Assembly: GCA_030055235.1 (NCBI GenBank)
Contig: JASGUW010000036.1
Location: forward strand, 1 to 38,878
DNA length: 38,878 nucleotides
Reading direction: 5' to 3'
Origin: Bacillota bacterium
Lineage (GTDB): Bacteria; Bacillota; Clostridia; Saccharofermentanales; Fastidiosipilaceae
Positions 22,861-30,747 of this stretch are shown piece by piece. Under the pieces are notes generated by a model, which saw only the letters and a list, made by a program, of their open reading frames with translations, was not told the DNA's origin and ran no database searches. Position 1 is the first letter of the stretch; every line of letters starts with the position of its first letter. A program made the translations under genes and the position numbers.

Positions 22861-24497
22861 AACGCAGCGGATTCGAGGTCATGAGGAGGCTTGTGGGCCT
22901 GGTTCGGCCGCTTCGCGGCTGGATGCTCATCGCGATCACGATGGGACTGCTGGGGCACCTCGCAGCCAGCGGGATCACTGTCGTTGGCGGTCACATCCTG
23001 ATCACTATTCTCCGGCCCGAAACTTCGTCAGGCGTGGGCGTCTTCTTTGCCGTTATCCTGGTCTTTGCGCTGCTGCGCGGCGTCCTGCGCTACGCTGAAC
23101 AGGCCGCAAACCACTACATCGCCTTCAAGTTGCTGGCTCTGCTGCGCGACCGGGTCTTCGGAGCGCTGCGGCGCCTCAGCCCCGCCAAACTCCAGGGAAA
23201 GGACCGCGGTAACCTCATCAGCCTTATCACCTCCGACATAGAACTCCTGGAGGTCTTCTACGCGCACACCATCTCCCCTGTCGCCATCGCTGTCCTGTTT
23301 GGACTGCTGCTTGTGCTGCTGATCGGCTCCTGTCATGTCCTGCTCGGGCTGCTGGCGGCCTTCGCATACATTATTGTCGGTGCCCTGATTCCCCTTGTCA
23401 CCTCCCGTCTCTCTGGAGATGACGGCCTTAGTCTGCGTAACAAGGCAGGGAAACTGGCGGCCTTCGTCCTGGACTCACTACGCGGGCTGTCGGAGACACT
23501 GCAGTACGGGCAGGGTCAGGCGCGGCTCGAGGGAATCCGGCAGCGGACCTCTTCCCTGCTGCAGGACGAGAGGCGCATGAAACTGCGCGGCGGATTGAAC
23601 CGGGCCGTGACCAATACCATCATCCTTATCTTTGATTTCGCCATGTTCCTGCTTGCCTCCAGGCTCTGCGACTTCTCCGGCTCCCTGATCGCGACGCTCG
23701 CCCTGATGAGCTCCTTTGGTCCGGTGGTGGCTCTGGCGGATCTGGGTTCCACACTGCAGCAGACCTTCGCTGCCGGCAACCGCGTCCTTGACATCCTGGA
23801 CGAGGAGCCTGTGGTCCGGGACATCCATGGCAGAGAGCCCATTGATTTTCACGGTGCTGCGGCAGAAGAGGTGAGCTTCGCATACAGCGAAGAGGAGATT
23901 CTCAGACGTATCTCCCTCGACATCCCCAAAAGTAAGATCATCGGCATCACCGGCCGCTCAGGCTCGGGCAAATCCACCCTGCTCAAGCTCTTCATGCGTT
24001 TCTGGCAGACAGATGAAGGAGCGATCCGGATATCGGGCCGCAGCGTTGAGGAAATCAACACGGCAAATCTGCGTGAACTTGAAAGCTACGTGACGCAGGA
24101 AACCCACCTTTTCCATGACTCCATCCGCAACAATCTTTTAATCGCCAAACTCGACGCCAGCCAGGAGGAGCTGGAAGCTGCCTGTCGTCAGGCGGCGATC
24201 CACGACTTTATCCAGAGCCTGCCCCAGGGTTATGACACCGAGGTCGGCGAGCTCGGCGACACGCTCTCCGGCGGTGAGCGCCAGCGCCTTGGTCTGGCCC
24301 GCGCCTTCCTGCACAACGCCCCCTTCCTGCTGCTTGACGAACCAAGCTCGAATCTCGACAGCCTGAACGAGGCTCTCATCCTGAAGTCTCTGCATGAGGG
24401 GCGGCGGGGGAAAACGGTGCTGCTCGTCTCTCATCGCCGTTCGACCATGGGCATCTGCGACCGGAGCTTTTCGGTCGAGCACGGGAGGGTGAGCTGA
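22857..24497 (+). CDS. CydC-like ABC transporter, permease-ATPase fusion
   Basis: This is the second half-transporter, 546 residues, with an N-terminal membrane domain (about 1-310) and an ATPase domain with Walker A GRSGSGKST, signature LSGGE and Walker B FLLLDEPSSNLD. The switch His is in VSHRRSTMGICD. The membrane domain contains KLQGKDRGNLISLITSDIELLE, typical of the CydC side of such pairs. It starts at the ATGA overlap with the first half and its stop overlaps the ygbA start (TGATG), so production of all four proteins is coupled. Confidence 0.9.
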   Translation: MKRSGFEVMRRLVGLVRPLRGWMLIAITMGLLGHLAASGITVVGGHILITILRPETSSGVGVFFAVILVFALLRGVLRYAEQAANHYIAFKLLALLRDRVFGALRRLSPAKLQGKDRGNLISLITSDIELLEVFYAHTISPVAIAVLFGLLLVLLIGSCHVLLGLLAAFAYIIVGALIPLVTSRLSGDDGLSLRNKAGKLAAFVLDSLRGLSETLQYGQGQARLEGIRQRTSSLLQDERRMKLRGGLNRAVTNTIILIFDFAMFLLASRLCDFSGSLIATLALMSSFGPVVALADLGSTLQQTFAAGNRVLDILDEEPVVRDIHGREPIDFHGAAAEEVSFAYSEEEILRRISLDIPKSKIIGITGRSGSGKSTLLKLFMRFWQTDEGAIRISGRSVEEINTANLRELESYVTQETHLFHDSIRNNLLIAKLDASQEELEAACRQAAIHDFIQSLPQGYDTEVGELGDTLSGGERQRLGLARAFLHNAPFLLLDEPSSNLDSLNEALILKSLHEGRRGKTVLLVSHRRSTMGICDRSFSVEHGRVS

Positions 24498-24850
24498 TGG
24501 GTCAGGGGGACAGGCTGGAGCGTGAGAAGTGGGTGGAACGCGAGAAGCGGCTGCTCTCCCGGATGATCGCCCTCTACTGCCGCGCTCACCACGGCAGGCT
24601 AGATCTCTGCGACGACTGTGCGGCGCTTGAGGCCTACGCTCATCAACGCAGCGAACACTGTCCGCGCATGGACAGCAAAGACTTCTGTTCTAACTGTCCC
24701 CACCCCTGCTACCGGCCGCAAGAGCGTGAAGCCATCCGACGGGTCATGCGCTATGCCGGACCCAGAATGCTGTTCTATCACCCGGTTCTGCTCATTCGAC
24801 ATGTTTTCCATACAAAGAGGAAAGGAAAGCAAACGGAGGTAAATGCATGA
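24497..24850 (+). CDS. ygbA: YgbA family protein (nitrous oxide-stimulated promoter family)
   Basis: The 117-residue protein carries the YgbA pattern: MIALYCRAHHG, LCDDCAALEAYAHQRSEHCPR, FCSNCPHPCYRP and MRYAGPRMLFYHPVLLIRH. Six or more conserved cysteines suggest a metal or redox centre. In E. coli, YgbA is controlled by NsrR and linked to growth under nitrosative stress; its biochemical activity is not settled to my knowledge. Its place behind a CydDC-like transporter suggests that the whole operon serves a thiol, heme or nitric-oxide stress function. GGGAGGG precedes the ATG. Confidence 0.88.
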   Translation: MGQGDRLEREKWVEREKRLLSRMIALYCRAHHGRLDLCDDCAALEAYAHQRSEHCPRMDSKDFCSNCPHPCYRPQEREAIRRVMRYAGPRMLFYHPVLLIRHVFHTKRKGKQTEVNA

Positions 24851-25242
24851 AGCTGCGGAAAGTTTTCTTAATCGTTCTGGGTCTTATTGGTGTTGTCCTG
24901 GGGGCGATCGGAGCCGTTCTCCCCATGATGCCGGCCTTCCCCTTCCTGATGCTGGCCGCCTTCTGTTTCGCGCGCAGTTCGGAAAGGCTCGACCGCTGGT
25001 TTAAGGGCACAAAGCTCTATAAGAACCATCTTGAGGACTACGTCGCCGGCCGCGGCATGACCTGGAAGACCAAGATCCGCGTCATGATCACAATCACCCT
25101 GTTGATGAGTATCGGCTTCTTTATGATGGGGCGGCGGGGTATCCTGATCGGCTGTGTCGTCCTCGCCTGTGTCTGGGTCTTCCACATCCTCTACTTCTGC
25201 TTCGGCGTGAAAACGATCCGGACGGAAGCGCGGACGGACTGA
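24847..25242 (+). CDS. YbaN / DUF454 family inner-membrane protein
   Basis: This 131-residue membrane protein has a first hydrophobic segment with the DUF454 signature LGLIGVVLGAIGAVLPMMPAFPFLMLAAFCFARSSERLDRW, seen as short motifs (VLPMMPAFPF, CFARSSERL), and a second hairpin of helices at about 75-118. Function is unknown; family members are often encoded near CydDC-like or heme-related genes. GGAGG lies 7 nt before the ATG, which overlaps the ygbA stop. The last eight codons and the stop are part of a 16-bp minisatellite, so the C-terminus (TIRTEARTD) was probably reshaped by repeat growth. Confidence 0.88.
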   Translation: MKLRKVFLIVLGLIGVVLGAIGAVLPMMPAFPFLMLAAFCFARSSERLDRWFKGTKLYKNHLEDYVAGRGMTWKTKIRVMITITLLMSIGFFMMGRRGILIGCVVLACVWVFHILYFCFGVKTIRTEARTD

Positions 25243-25298
25243 AACACGGATGGATTGAAGCACGGGCGGGCGGAAGTGCGGGCGGACGGAAGTGCGGG
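25219..25298. repeat. 16-bp minisatellite, five copies, overlapping the ybaN stop
   Basis: Five units at exactly 16 bp (for example CGGACGGAAGCGCGGA, CGGACTGAAACACGGA, CGGACGGAAGTGCGGG). The first unit and a half encode the end of ybaN. The array ends 12 bp before hairpin array A2. Confidence 0.85.
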
Positions 25299-25310
25299 CG
25301 GCTCCTGCTG

Positions 25311-25475
25311 TGGTCAAAGTAGCCTGATATCCAAATGGTTTTTTGGATTGCACGCTATTTTGACCAGAAACAGGGCTTCCGTGGTCAAAGTAGCCTGCTA
25401 TCCAAATCGTTTTTTGGATTACACGCTGTTTTGACCCTGTACGCCGTGCAGCTGCCTGCACGCCGCTATGCAGCG
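25311..25475. repeat. Family-A hairpin repeat array A2
   Basis: Two units start at 25311 and 25382, again 71 bp apart, with the same three nested stems as array A1 (TGGTCAAA/TTTTGACCA, ATCCAAA/TTTGGAT). The last unit is followed by a cap that begins like that of A1 (ACGCCGTGCAGC) but folds as CGTGCAG-CTGC-CTGCACG. No coding content. It lies directly behind the ybaN operon, in the same orientation as A1. Confidence 0.9.
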
Positions 25476-25820
25476 TGCGCGATCCTTCCCTATATGATTT
25501 CTGTATTTCCGGCAAGTGGCCCACTTGCTCTTTTCAGCAGATTGCTATCACTTTTGTGCTTATTGCCACATCACCCCTGACATACCGCCTTAACATCCCG
25601 GTAGCTTTATTAGTACTTTGGGGTACAATGGATACGTCATCAAAGGTTTTCATAGTAGATGAATATTAAAAAGTCACGTCCGCGTACATCGGAAGTCTGA
25701 TCCCGGAAATCACCATAGTCTGACAGAAACTTTTGAATCGGGTGCCTGGAAACAGCAGCGGCCGTGAACAGTCTCGTTCTATCGAACCTTCAGTTTTTTA
25801 TGGGGAGGAGGAAACAGAGC
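25476..25820. other. Gene-free stretch before the lipoprotein gene
   Basis: No gene is seen. A possible -10 box TACAAT lies at 25624-25629, but there is no good -35 and the leader to the next gene would be about 190 nt. Confidence 0.4.
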
Positions 25821-26180
25821 ATGAAGCCCTGTCGTATGAAGTATTTGCTTCTCATCGTGTTCGCACTGTCGCTGCTGGGCATTTTCCTGCTGGCAGGCTG
25901 TGTCCGGCAACCAAGCGTTGGAGACAACATCAACGGGAACGTGAAGACCTACGCCCAAATGGACGATGGCATCTGGGTCGGCGACGGAAACTCCTATCAA
26001 CAACGCTTGGAATTCATGGGAAGGCTCGAAAATACCGAATACAATTTTGATTTTATCTACGTGAGCAATCTGGGTGAAATCTCCTTTGATGAAGCGTGGA
26101 GAGCATCCGGGCTCAGCAGTGATTTGCTCGACTACTTCCCACTCAACGACACAATTCTGGTGGATTGGAGCTCGGAATAG
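25821..26180 (+). CDS. Small predicted lipoprotein of unknown function
   Basis: The 119-residue product begins MKPCRMKYLLLIVFALSLLG and has a lipobox LLAGC, so it should be lipid-anchored at the outer face of the membrane. The mature part of about 90 residues is acidic and soluble (DDGIWVGDGNSYQQRLEF, VSNLGEISFDEAW) with no motif that I recognise. GGGGAGGAGG ends 9 nt before the ATG at 25821, a very strong ribosome site; in-frame ATGs upstream lack one. A clear terminator follows, so it is transcribed alone. Confidence 0.78.
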   Translation: MKPCRMKYLLLIVFALSLLGIFLLAGCVRQPSVGDNINGNVKTYAQMDDGIWVGDGNSYQQRLEFMGRLENTEYNFDFIYVSNLGEISFDEAWRASGLSSDLLDYFPLNDTILVDWSSE

Positions 26181-26249
26181 GTAGATGCCGGTTCCGCAAA
26201 AATTTCATTTACCCCTCTGAAATCGGCGCAGAACGGGGAAAAGAATCGA

Positions 26250-26287
26250 AACAGACGGGCGGCACTGGAGCCACCCGTCTGTTTTCA
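26250..26287 (+). terminator. Intrinsic terminator after the lipoprotein gene
   Basis: ACAGACGGGCGG pairs with CCACCCGTCTGT (one mismatch) around a short loop, followed by TTTTC. Confidence 0.85.
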
Positions 26288-26642
26288 ATTTGAATTAAAT
26301 CATGGGCAGCATTTGATCTGGCCCAGCAGGTAAACGGGAGCTTAGCGCTTATCTAATTCTCTGGATCGGGCATCTGACAGCGGCAGGGTCGTGGCAGTCT
26401 CGTTTTATCGCAGTTCTGTTCCATACGGTATGAAGCAAAACATAAAACCCTCAAAAATATGAAAGCCAGAACATGCACATGCACATGCACATGCGTCAGA
26501 GGATTCTGCTACCTCCCCCGCCAATAGCGAAAATTCCGGCTGGAGACCCCGGCTGCAGAGCTCGGCTGGACTAGCGGCCATGGTCCCAGATTAAAGCCGT
26601 GGCCATAACCCCACCAGAAAGTCCCGGCCACCTTGTTCGCAG
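26288..26642. other. Gene-free stretch with a hexanucleotide repeat
   Basis: No gene is seen. ACATGC is repeated four times at 26471-26494. The rest, downstream of comEA, has no clear terminator. Confidence 0.5.
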
Positions 26643-27398
26643 TCAGGGGCCGACGGTCACCATAGGACGCAGTGCTTCCAGGCGGCGCTCCCCGATCCCT
26701 GGCACCAGCAGCAGGTCCTCGACCGACTGAAAGCCGCCGAGCTGCTCGCGCTGGCGCAGTATAGCCCGGGCAATCTGCGGTCCCACCCCCGGCAGCGTCT
26801 CAAGCAGCCCCTGATCCGCCGTGTTGATGTTGACCACTGCACCCTCCGCCCCATCCGTCGGATCAGCAGCTGCCGCCGCAGTGGCCGATGTCGTCCCGAT
26901 CGGTTCCGCCGCGATGGCATAAAACGGCGGCGTGATCCGGGCCATCTCCTTCCGGCTGGGAATGCGTATCAGTGAGTGATCCAGAACCAGCGCGGCCAGA
27001 TTCACATGCTCCGCGGCGGCCTCCTCCATCAGGCCGCCCGCCGCCGTCACCGCGTCCAGCAGCAGCGCGCCGGGCGGCAGGCGGTAGACGCCGGGGACAC
27101 AGACAGAGCCGGTCAGGTGCACGGTGATGAATGAACTGGTCTCAGTGCCAGGCTCCGGCTCAGACGCCGGCCGCACCGAACGGCTCACGGAAGCAGCTGC
27201 CTCCGAAGGCTCGCTCCCTTCGCCTGCAGTGGCTGTGAGCAAATCTGAGGTGGTCTCCTCCAGTGCCGCAGGACTCCAGAGCCAGCTGCCGCCTGCTGGT
27301 GAGCCCAGAGTCATCAGGCTCACCAGGCCCACCAGCAGCAAAACACTGGATCCAACAAGCAGCAGGAGCAGGCGCCGTGACAGGCGCATTCTGGCCAT
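26643..27398 (-). CDS. comEA: ComEA-type DNA-binding competence protein
   Basis: ComEA binds incoming double-stranded DNA at the cell surface during transformation. The protein has an N-terminal membrane anchor (about 10-32), a long Ser/Glu/Pro linker, an SLBB domain (VHLTGSVCVPGVYRLPPGALLLDAV; about 93-150), an Ala-rich linker, and a C-terminal pair of helix-hairpin-helix motifs (NINTADQGLLETLPGVGPQIARAIL, then LLLVPGIGERRLEAL). GGAGGG lies 10 nt before the ATG. comEB and comEC are not in the window, so competence cannot be inferred from this gene alone. Confidence 0.92.
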   Translation of the reverse strand: MARMRLSRRLLLLLVGSSVLLLVGLVSLMTLGSPAGGSWLWSPAALEETTSDLLTATAGEGSEPSEAAASVSRSVRPASEPEPGTETSSFITVHLTGSVCVPGVYRLPPGALLLDAVTAAGGLMEEAAAEHVNLAALVLDHSLIRIPSRKEMARITPPFYAIAAEPIGTTSATAAAAADPTDGAEGAVVNINTADQGLLETLPGVGPQIARAILRQREQLGGFQSVEDLLLVPGIGERRLEALRPMVTVGP

Positions 27399-27494
27399 AC
27401 TGACTCTTCCCTCCTTTCCGCCCCAGTCCTCTCTCAGGGTCCGGGGTTCCGGAGGTTTATTCTAAGTATCGAAATCGCAGGATGGGGCAGCCCA

Positions 27495-27523
27495 AATCCG
27501 CCCCAAAGCGCCTCAGGCGGATT
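27495..27523 (-). terminator. Weak hairpin between rsfS and comEA
   Basis: AATCCGCC and GGCGGATT form an 8-bp stem with a 13-nt loop 2 bp behind the rsfS stop. There is no T-run, so read-through into comEA is possible. Confidence 0.35.
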
Positions 27524-27525
27524 GC

Positions 27526-27861
27526 TCAGCCGCGGCTCCAGCCATGCAGCCAGAGTTTTTCCAGATCGTAGTACTCGCGCTCTTCAGGATGCAGGATATG
27601 GACAACCACATCGCCGTAATCGAGCAGAACCCAGCGCCTGGCATCAGCACCCTCGACAGAGCGGGGATGGACGCCGGCTTCGCCGAGCTCTTCTTCCACA
27701 TAGTCGACAAGCGCTTTCACATGTATCTGCGAAGTACCGCTGGCGATAACGAAATAGTCGGCCAGGCTGGTGCGCTCACTGACATCTATCGTCTCAATGT
27801 CGATCCCCTTGTGTGCGGCCAAAATCGCCGCTGCCGTCTCTGCGAGTCTCTGGCTGGTCAA
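27526..27861 (-). CDS. rsfS: Ribosome silencing factor RsfS
   Basis: RsfS binds ribosomal protein L14 on the 50S subunit and blocks subunit joining when nutrients are short. The 111 residues show the family core: DIETIDVSERTSLADYFVIASGTSQIHVKAL, EGADARRWVLLDYGDVVVHIL and REYYDLEKLW, each seen as shorter motifs. The start is TTG at 27861 with AAGGA 8 nt upstream, placed 1 nt behind the nadD-yqeK stop. The nadD-yqeK-rsfS order is conserved in Firmicutes. Confidence 0.95.
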   Translation of the reverse strand: MTSQRLAETAAAILAAHKGIDIETIDVSERTSLADYFVIASGTSQIHVKALVDYVEEELGEAGVHPRSVEGADARRWVLLDYGDVVVHILHPEEREYYDLEKLWLHGWSRG

Positions 27862-27862
27862 T

Positions 27863-29125
27863 CTAATCGTCCTTCTTTCTCTTCTTTTTTACCTTTATCT
27901 TGATTTTGCGGCTTCCTTTCCCGGACGCGTCGGGCCTCTCCCGCATCAGTTCACCCATGGCGGCCAGGCTGGCCGGATGCACTTTCAGTTTCTCACGAAT
28001 CAGGTGCTGGCGCACGCCCTCAAGTGTCGCCAGTACCGCCTCGTCCAGATCGCGCTCCGCCTTTTCCCGGATCGGCCCCAGATCGCCGAAGGTGCGCGAA
28101 GGCTCAATCTTATCGGCCAGGAAAATGATCTTGTCCAGCATGGTGGCTCCCTCGCGCAGCGTGGTATGCCAGGTGATCGCGTCGGCAATCTCCGGATCAT
28201 TGATGCCGAAGACCGACTCCAGCAGCTGACCCGCGGCCGGGCCGTGGAGGGTCGCATTGCTGTCTCTGGGATCGGATTCCAGAGCGGGGGCCAGCGCGCG
28301 CATTTCGGAAACGGTGAGTTCTTTTGCGAAGTCATGCAGGAGCGCCGCAATCGCCGCGCGGTTGACGTCGCCACCAAAGCGTTTGGCCAGACGGATCGCC
28401 TCAAACATGGTGCTCACGGAGTGGGCCAGTCGTTTCAGGCTGATGAGATCAAAGAGTTTGGACTCCAGCTCGACGACCTGCCTCCTGGTCTCCGGCTGCA
28501 GCCAGACCATGGGATTGGGCTCGCGGTAGAGGCCATAGCGGCGGATGATGCGCATGACTCCCGGCGGCAGGTCAGCCGGAGAACGGCCGCGGGACTCTTC
28601 GATCTGCTGACGGATGGCGGTCGAAGAGACAGGCAGCATCGGCGTATCGTAGAGGATAACTTCAGCCCCATAGCGGCGCTGGAGTTCCTGCGCCCGCTGC
28701 TCAAGTCTGCTGCGATTTTCGCCGGGGCGGATGGCCACGGCGAGCACGAGCTCGGTCAGCAGTTCTTCAAAGTGATACCAGTGCTGAATCGTGTCCAGGA
28801 TATCCGAACCGCAGATGAGATAGAAACGGTCACCCGGCAGAAAATCGCGTTTGAGATCGTGCACAGTGTCGATCGTATAGGAGGGGCCGCGGCGGCGGAT
28901 TTCCGCCGCCGAGAGCACGACCTCCGGACGCCGGCTGAGGGCGCGGCGGCACATCATGTAGCGAAAGCAGGCCGGGCTGACCGCCAGCAGATCCTTATGG
29001 TAGGGCATGCCGGCCGGCATGACGATGACCAGATCGAGGGCAAAGACTTTCGTGGCCGCATCCAGCATGTGGAGGTGGCCGTTGTGGATGGGATCGAAGG
29101 TCCCGCCGAAGTAGCCGACGTTCAC
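27863..29125 (-). CDS. nadD: NadD-YqeK fusion: nicotinate-nucleotide adenylyltransferase plus HD phosphohydrolase
   Basis: Residues 1-200 are NadD, which adenylates nicotinate mononucleotide in NAD synthesis: YFGGTFDPIHNGHLHM binds ATP, and SSTAIRQQI is the second nucleotide motif. Residues about 220-395 are YqeK, an HD-domain enzyme shown in Firmicutes to hydrolyse Ap4A: LAHSVSTMFEAIRLA, LLHDFAKE and ITWHTTLREGATMLDKIIFLADKIEP (in short motifs) hold the His/Asp ligands. In most relatives the two are separate neighbouring genes; here they form one 420-residue frame. The tail is a Lys-rich stretch of about 18 residues. The start is GTG at 29125 with AAAGGGG 6 nt upstream. Confidence 0.93.
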   Translation of the reverse strand: MNVGYFGGTFDPIHNGHLHMLDAATKVFALDLVIVMPAGMPYHKDLLAVSPACFRYMMCRRALSRRPEVVLSAAEIRRRGPSYTIDTVHDLKRDFLPGDRFYLICGSDILDTIQHWYHFEELLTELVLAVAIRPGENRSRLEQRAQELQRRYGAEVILYDTPMLPVSSTAIRQQIEESRGRSPADLPPGVMRIIRRYGLYREPNPMVWLQPETRRQVVELESKLFDLISLKRLAHSVSTMFEAIRLAKRFGGDVNRAAIAALLHDFAKELTVSEMRALAPALESDPRDSNATLHGPAAGQLLESVFGINDPEIADAITWHTTLREGATMLDKIIFLADKIEPSRTFGDLGPIREKAERDLDEAVLATLEGVRQHLIREKLKVHPASLAAMGELMRERPDASGKGSRKIKIKVKKKRKKDD

Positions 29126-29142
29126 GGAGCGCCCCTTTAAGC

Positions 29143-30747
29143 CTAGTGGCGGAAGTGGCGCCGACCGCTGAAGAGCATGACCAGGCCCAGCTCATCGGCC
29201 GTCCGGATGGAGTCCTCGTCCCGCACGGAGCCGCCGGGCTGGACGATGGCGCGGATGCCGGCCTGGGCCGCCAGACGCACGCTGTCGTCAAAGGGGAAGA
29301 AGGCGTCAGAGGCGAGCACTGCTCCTCTGGCCTTCTCACCGGCCTGGCGGAGGGCGATCTCGACCGCGCCGACGCGGTTCGTCTGTCCCGGGCCGATGCC
29401 GAGCGTCGCCCGGTTGTGGACGACCACGATGCCGTTGGACTTCACGAAGCGAACTACCTGCATGCCGAAGCGCGCGTCGGCCAGAATCTCCTCATCGGCC
29501 GGGAGTTTTGTCACCGTCTTCCAGCCGTCCGTCTCGTCCTGTCCTTCATCCTCTTCCTGCAGCAGCAGTCCCGAACGTACCGAGCGCATCAGGAGGCCGC
29601 GCTGCGGCGGGTTCTCAATGCCGGGAACGGCAAGCAGGCGCAGATTCTTCTTACGCTCCAGAATCGCAAGCGCCTCCGGCTCATAGGCCGGCGCAATAAT
29701 CACTTCCAGGAAGATGGCATGCATCTGCCTGGCCACCTCCGCCGTGACGGGGCGGTTCAGGGCGACAATGCCGCCGAAGATGGAGACGGGGTCGGATTCA
29801 TAGCAGGCCTCCCAGGCGGCCTGGATATTGTCGCGCTCGGCGATGCCGCAGGGATTCTGGTGCTTGACCGCCACGACGGCGGGCTGCCGGAAGGCCAGCA
29901 CCATGTCCAGGGCGGCGTCGGCGTCGGCAATATTGTTATAGGAGAGTTCCTTGCCATGGATCTGGGTGGCGGCGGCCAGGGAAGCCGCCTCAGGCTCAGA
30001 ATCGACATACCAGGCCGCCAGCTGCTGGGGGTTTTCGCCGTAGCGCAGCAGCTGACGCCGCTGCCAGCTGCGCTGGATACGTTCGGGGAAGAGCTCCGCC
30101 GCCGGGGCCTGGGCCGCAGCGACAGCGGCACGCGGATCCGTGACGAAGAAGTCCGCGATCTGGCGATCATAGTCGGCCGTATGGCGATAGACCCGGGCTG
30201 CCAGTTCACGCCGCAGCTCCGGGGTCACGGAATTCGTTTCAATGGCCGAGGCAACACGCTCGTAGTCATCCGGGTCACTGAGCACCAGGACGGATTCGTG
30301 ATTCTTCGCAGCCGCCCGCAGCAGCGACGGACCGCCGATGTCGATCTGCTCGACGCAGTCGGCGAAGCCGGCCTCAGGCCTGGCCACCGTGGCCGCGAAA
30401 GGATAGAGGTTCACCGCCACCAGGTTGATCTGGTCAATTCCCTGGGTTTCGAGAAAGTCCAGATCCTCCGCCAACTGACGGCGCGCCAGAATCCCCGCGT
30501 GGATGACGGGGTGCAGCGTCTTCACCCGGCCGCCGAGGCACTCGGGAAAACCCGTCAGCTCACTGACATCCCGCACCTCAAGCCCTGCTTCGCGCAGCAC
30601 GCCTGCCGTGCCGCCGGAGGAGACCAGGCCAAAACCTGCTCCCACCAGGCGGCGGGCAAAATCCACCAGCCCGCGCTTGTCCGATACCGACAGCAGGGCC
30701 AGTCCCGCCGGATAACGTCCGACCCCCGTTTCCTGTTTTCCCGTCAT
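29143..30747 (-). CDS. purH: Bifunctional AICAR transformylase / IMP cyclohydrolase
   Basis: PurH performs the last two steps of IMP synthesis. The N-terminal MGS-like cyclohydrolase domain shows ALLSVSDKRGLVDFA, SSGGTAGVLREAG and GGRVKTLHPVIHAGIL. The transformylase domain shows RYGENPQQ, KHQNPCGIA and SDAFFPFDDSVRLAA. The end reads MLFSGRRHFRH, the usual C-terminus. GAGGAGG lies 7 nt before the ATG, which overlaps the prfB stop by 4 nt. Other purine genes are not in the window. Confidence 0.97.
   Translation of the reverse strand: MTGKQETGVGRYPAGLALLSVSDKRGLVDFARRLVGAGFGLVSSGGTAGVLREAGLEVRDVSELTGFPECLGGRVKTLHPVIHAGILARRQLAEDLDFLETQGIDQINLVAVNLYPFAATVARPEAGFADCVEQIDIGGPSLLRAAAKNHESVLVLSDPDDYERVASAIETNSVTPELRRELAARVYRHTADYDRQIADFFVTDPRAAVAAAQAPAAELFPERIQRSWQRRQLLRYGENPQQLAAWYVDSEPEAASLAAATQIHGKELSYNNIADADAALDMVLAFRQPAVVAVKHQNPCGIAERDNIQAAWEACYESDPVSIFGGIVALNRPVTAEVARQMHAIFLEVIIAPAYEPEALAILERKKNLRLLAVPGIENPPQRGLLMRSVRSGLLLQEEDEGQDETDGWKTVTKLPADEEILADARFGMQVVRFVKSNGIVVVHNRATLGIGPGQTNRVGAVEIALRQAGEKARGAVLASDAFFPFDDSVRLAAQAGIRAIVQPGGSVRDEDSIRTADELGLVMLFSGRRHFRH

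Noticed and set aside
21124..24497. Naming the two ABC genes cydD and cydC
   Set aside because: The similarity is of the CydDC type, but no cytochrome bd genes are nearby and the substrate cannot be read from the sequence.
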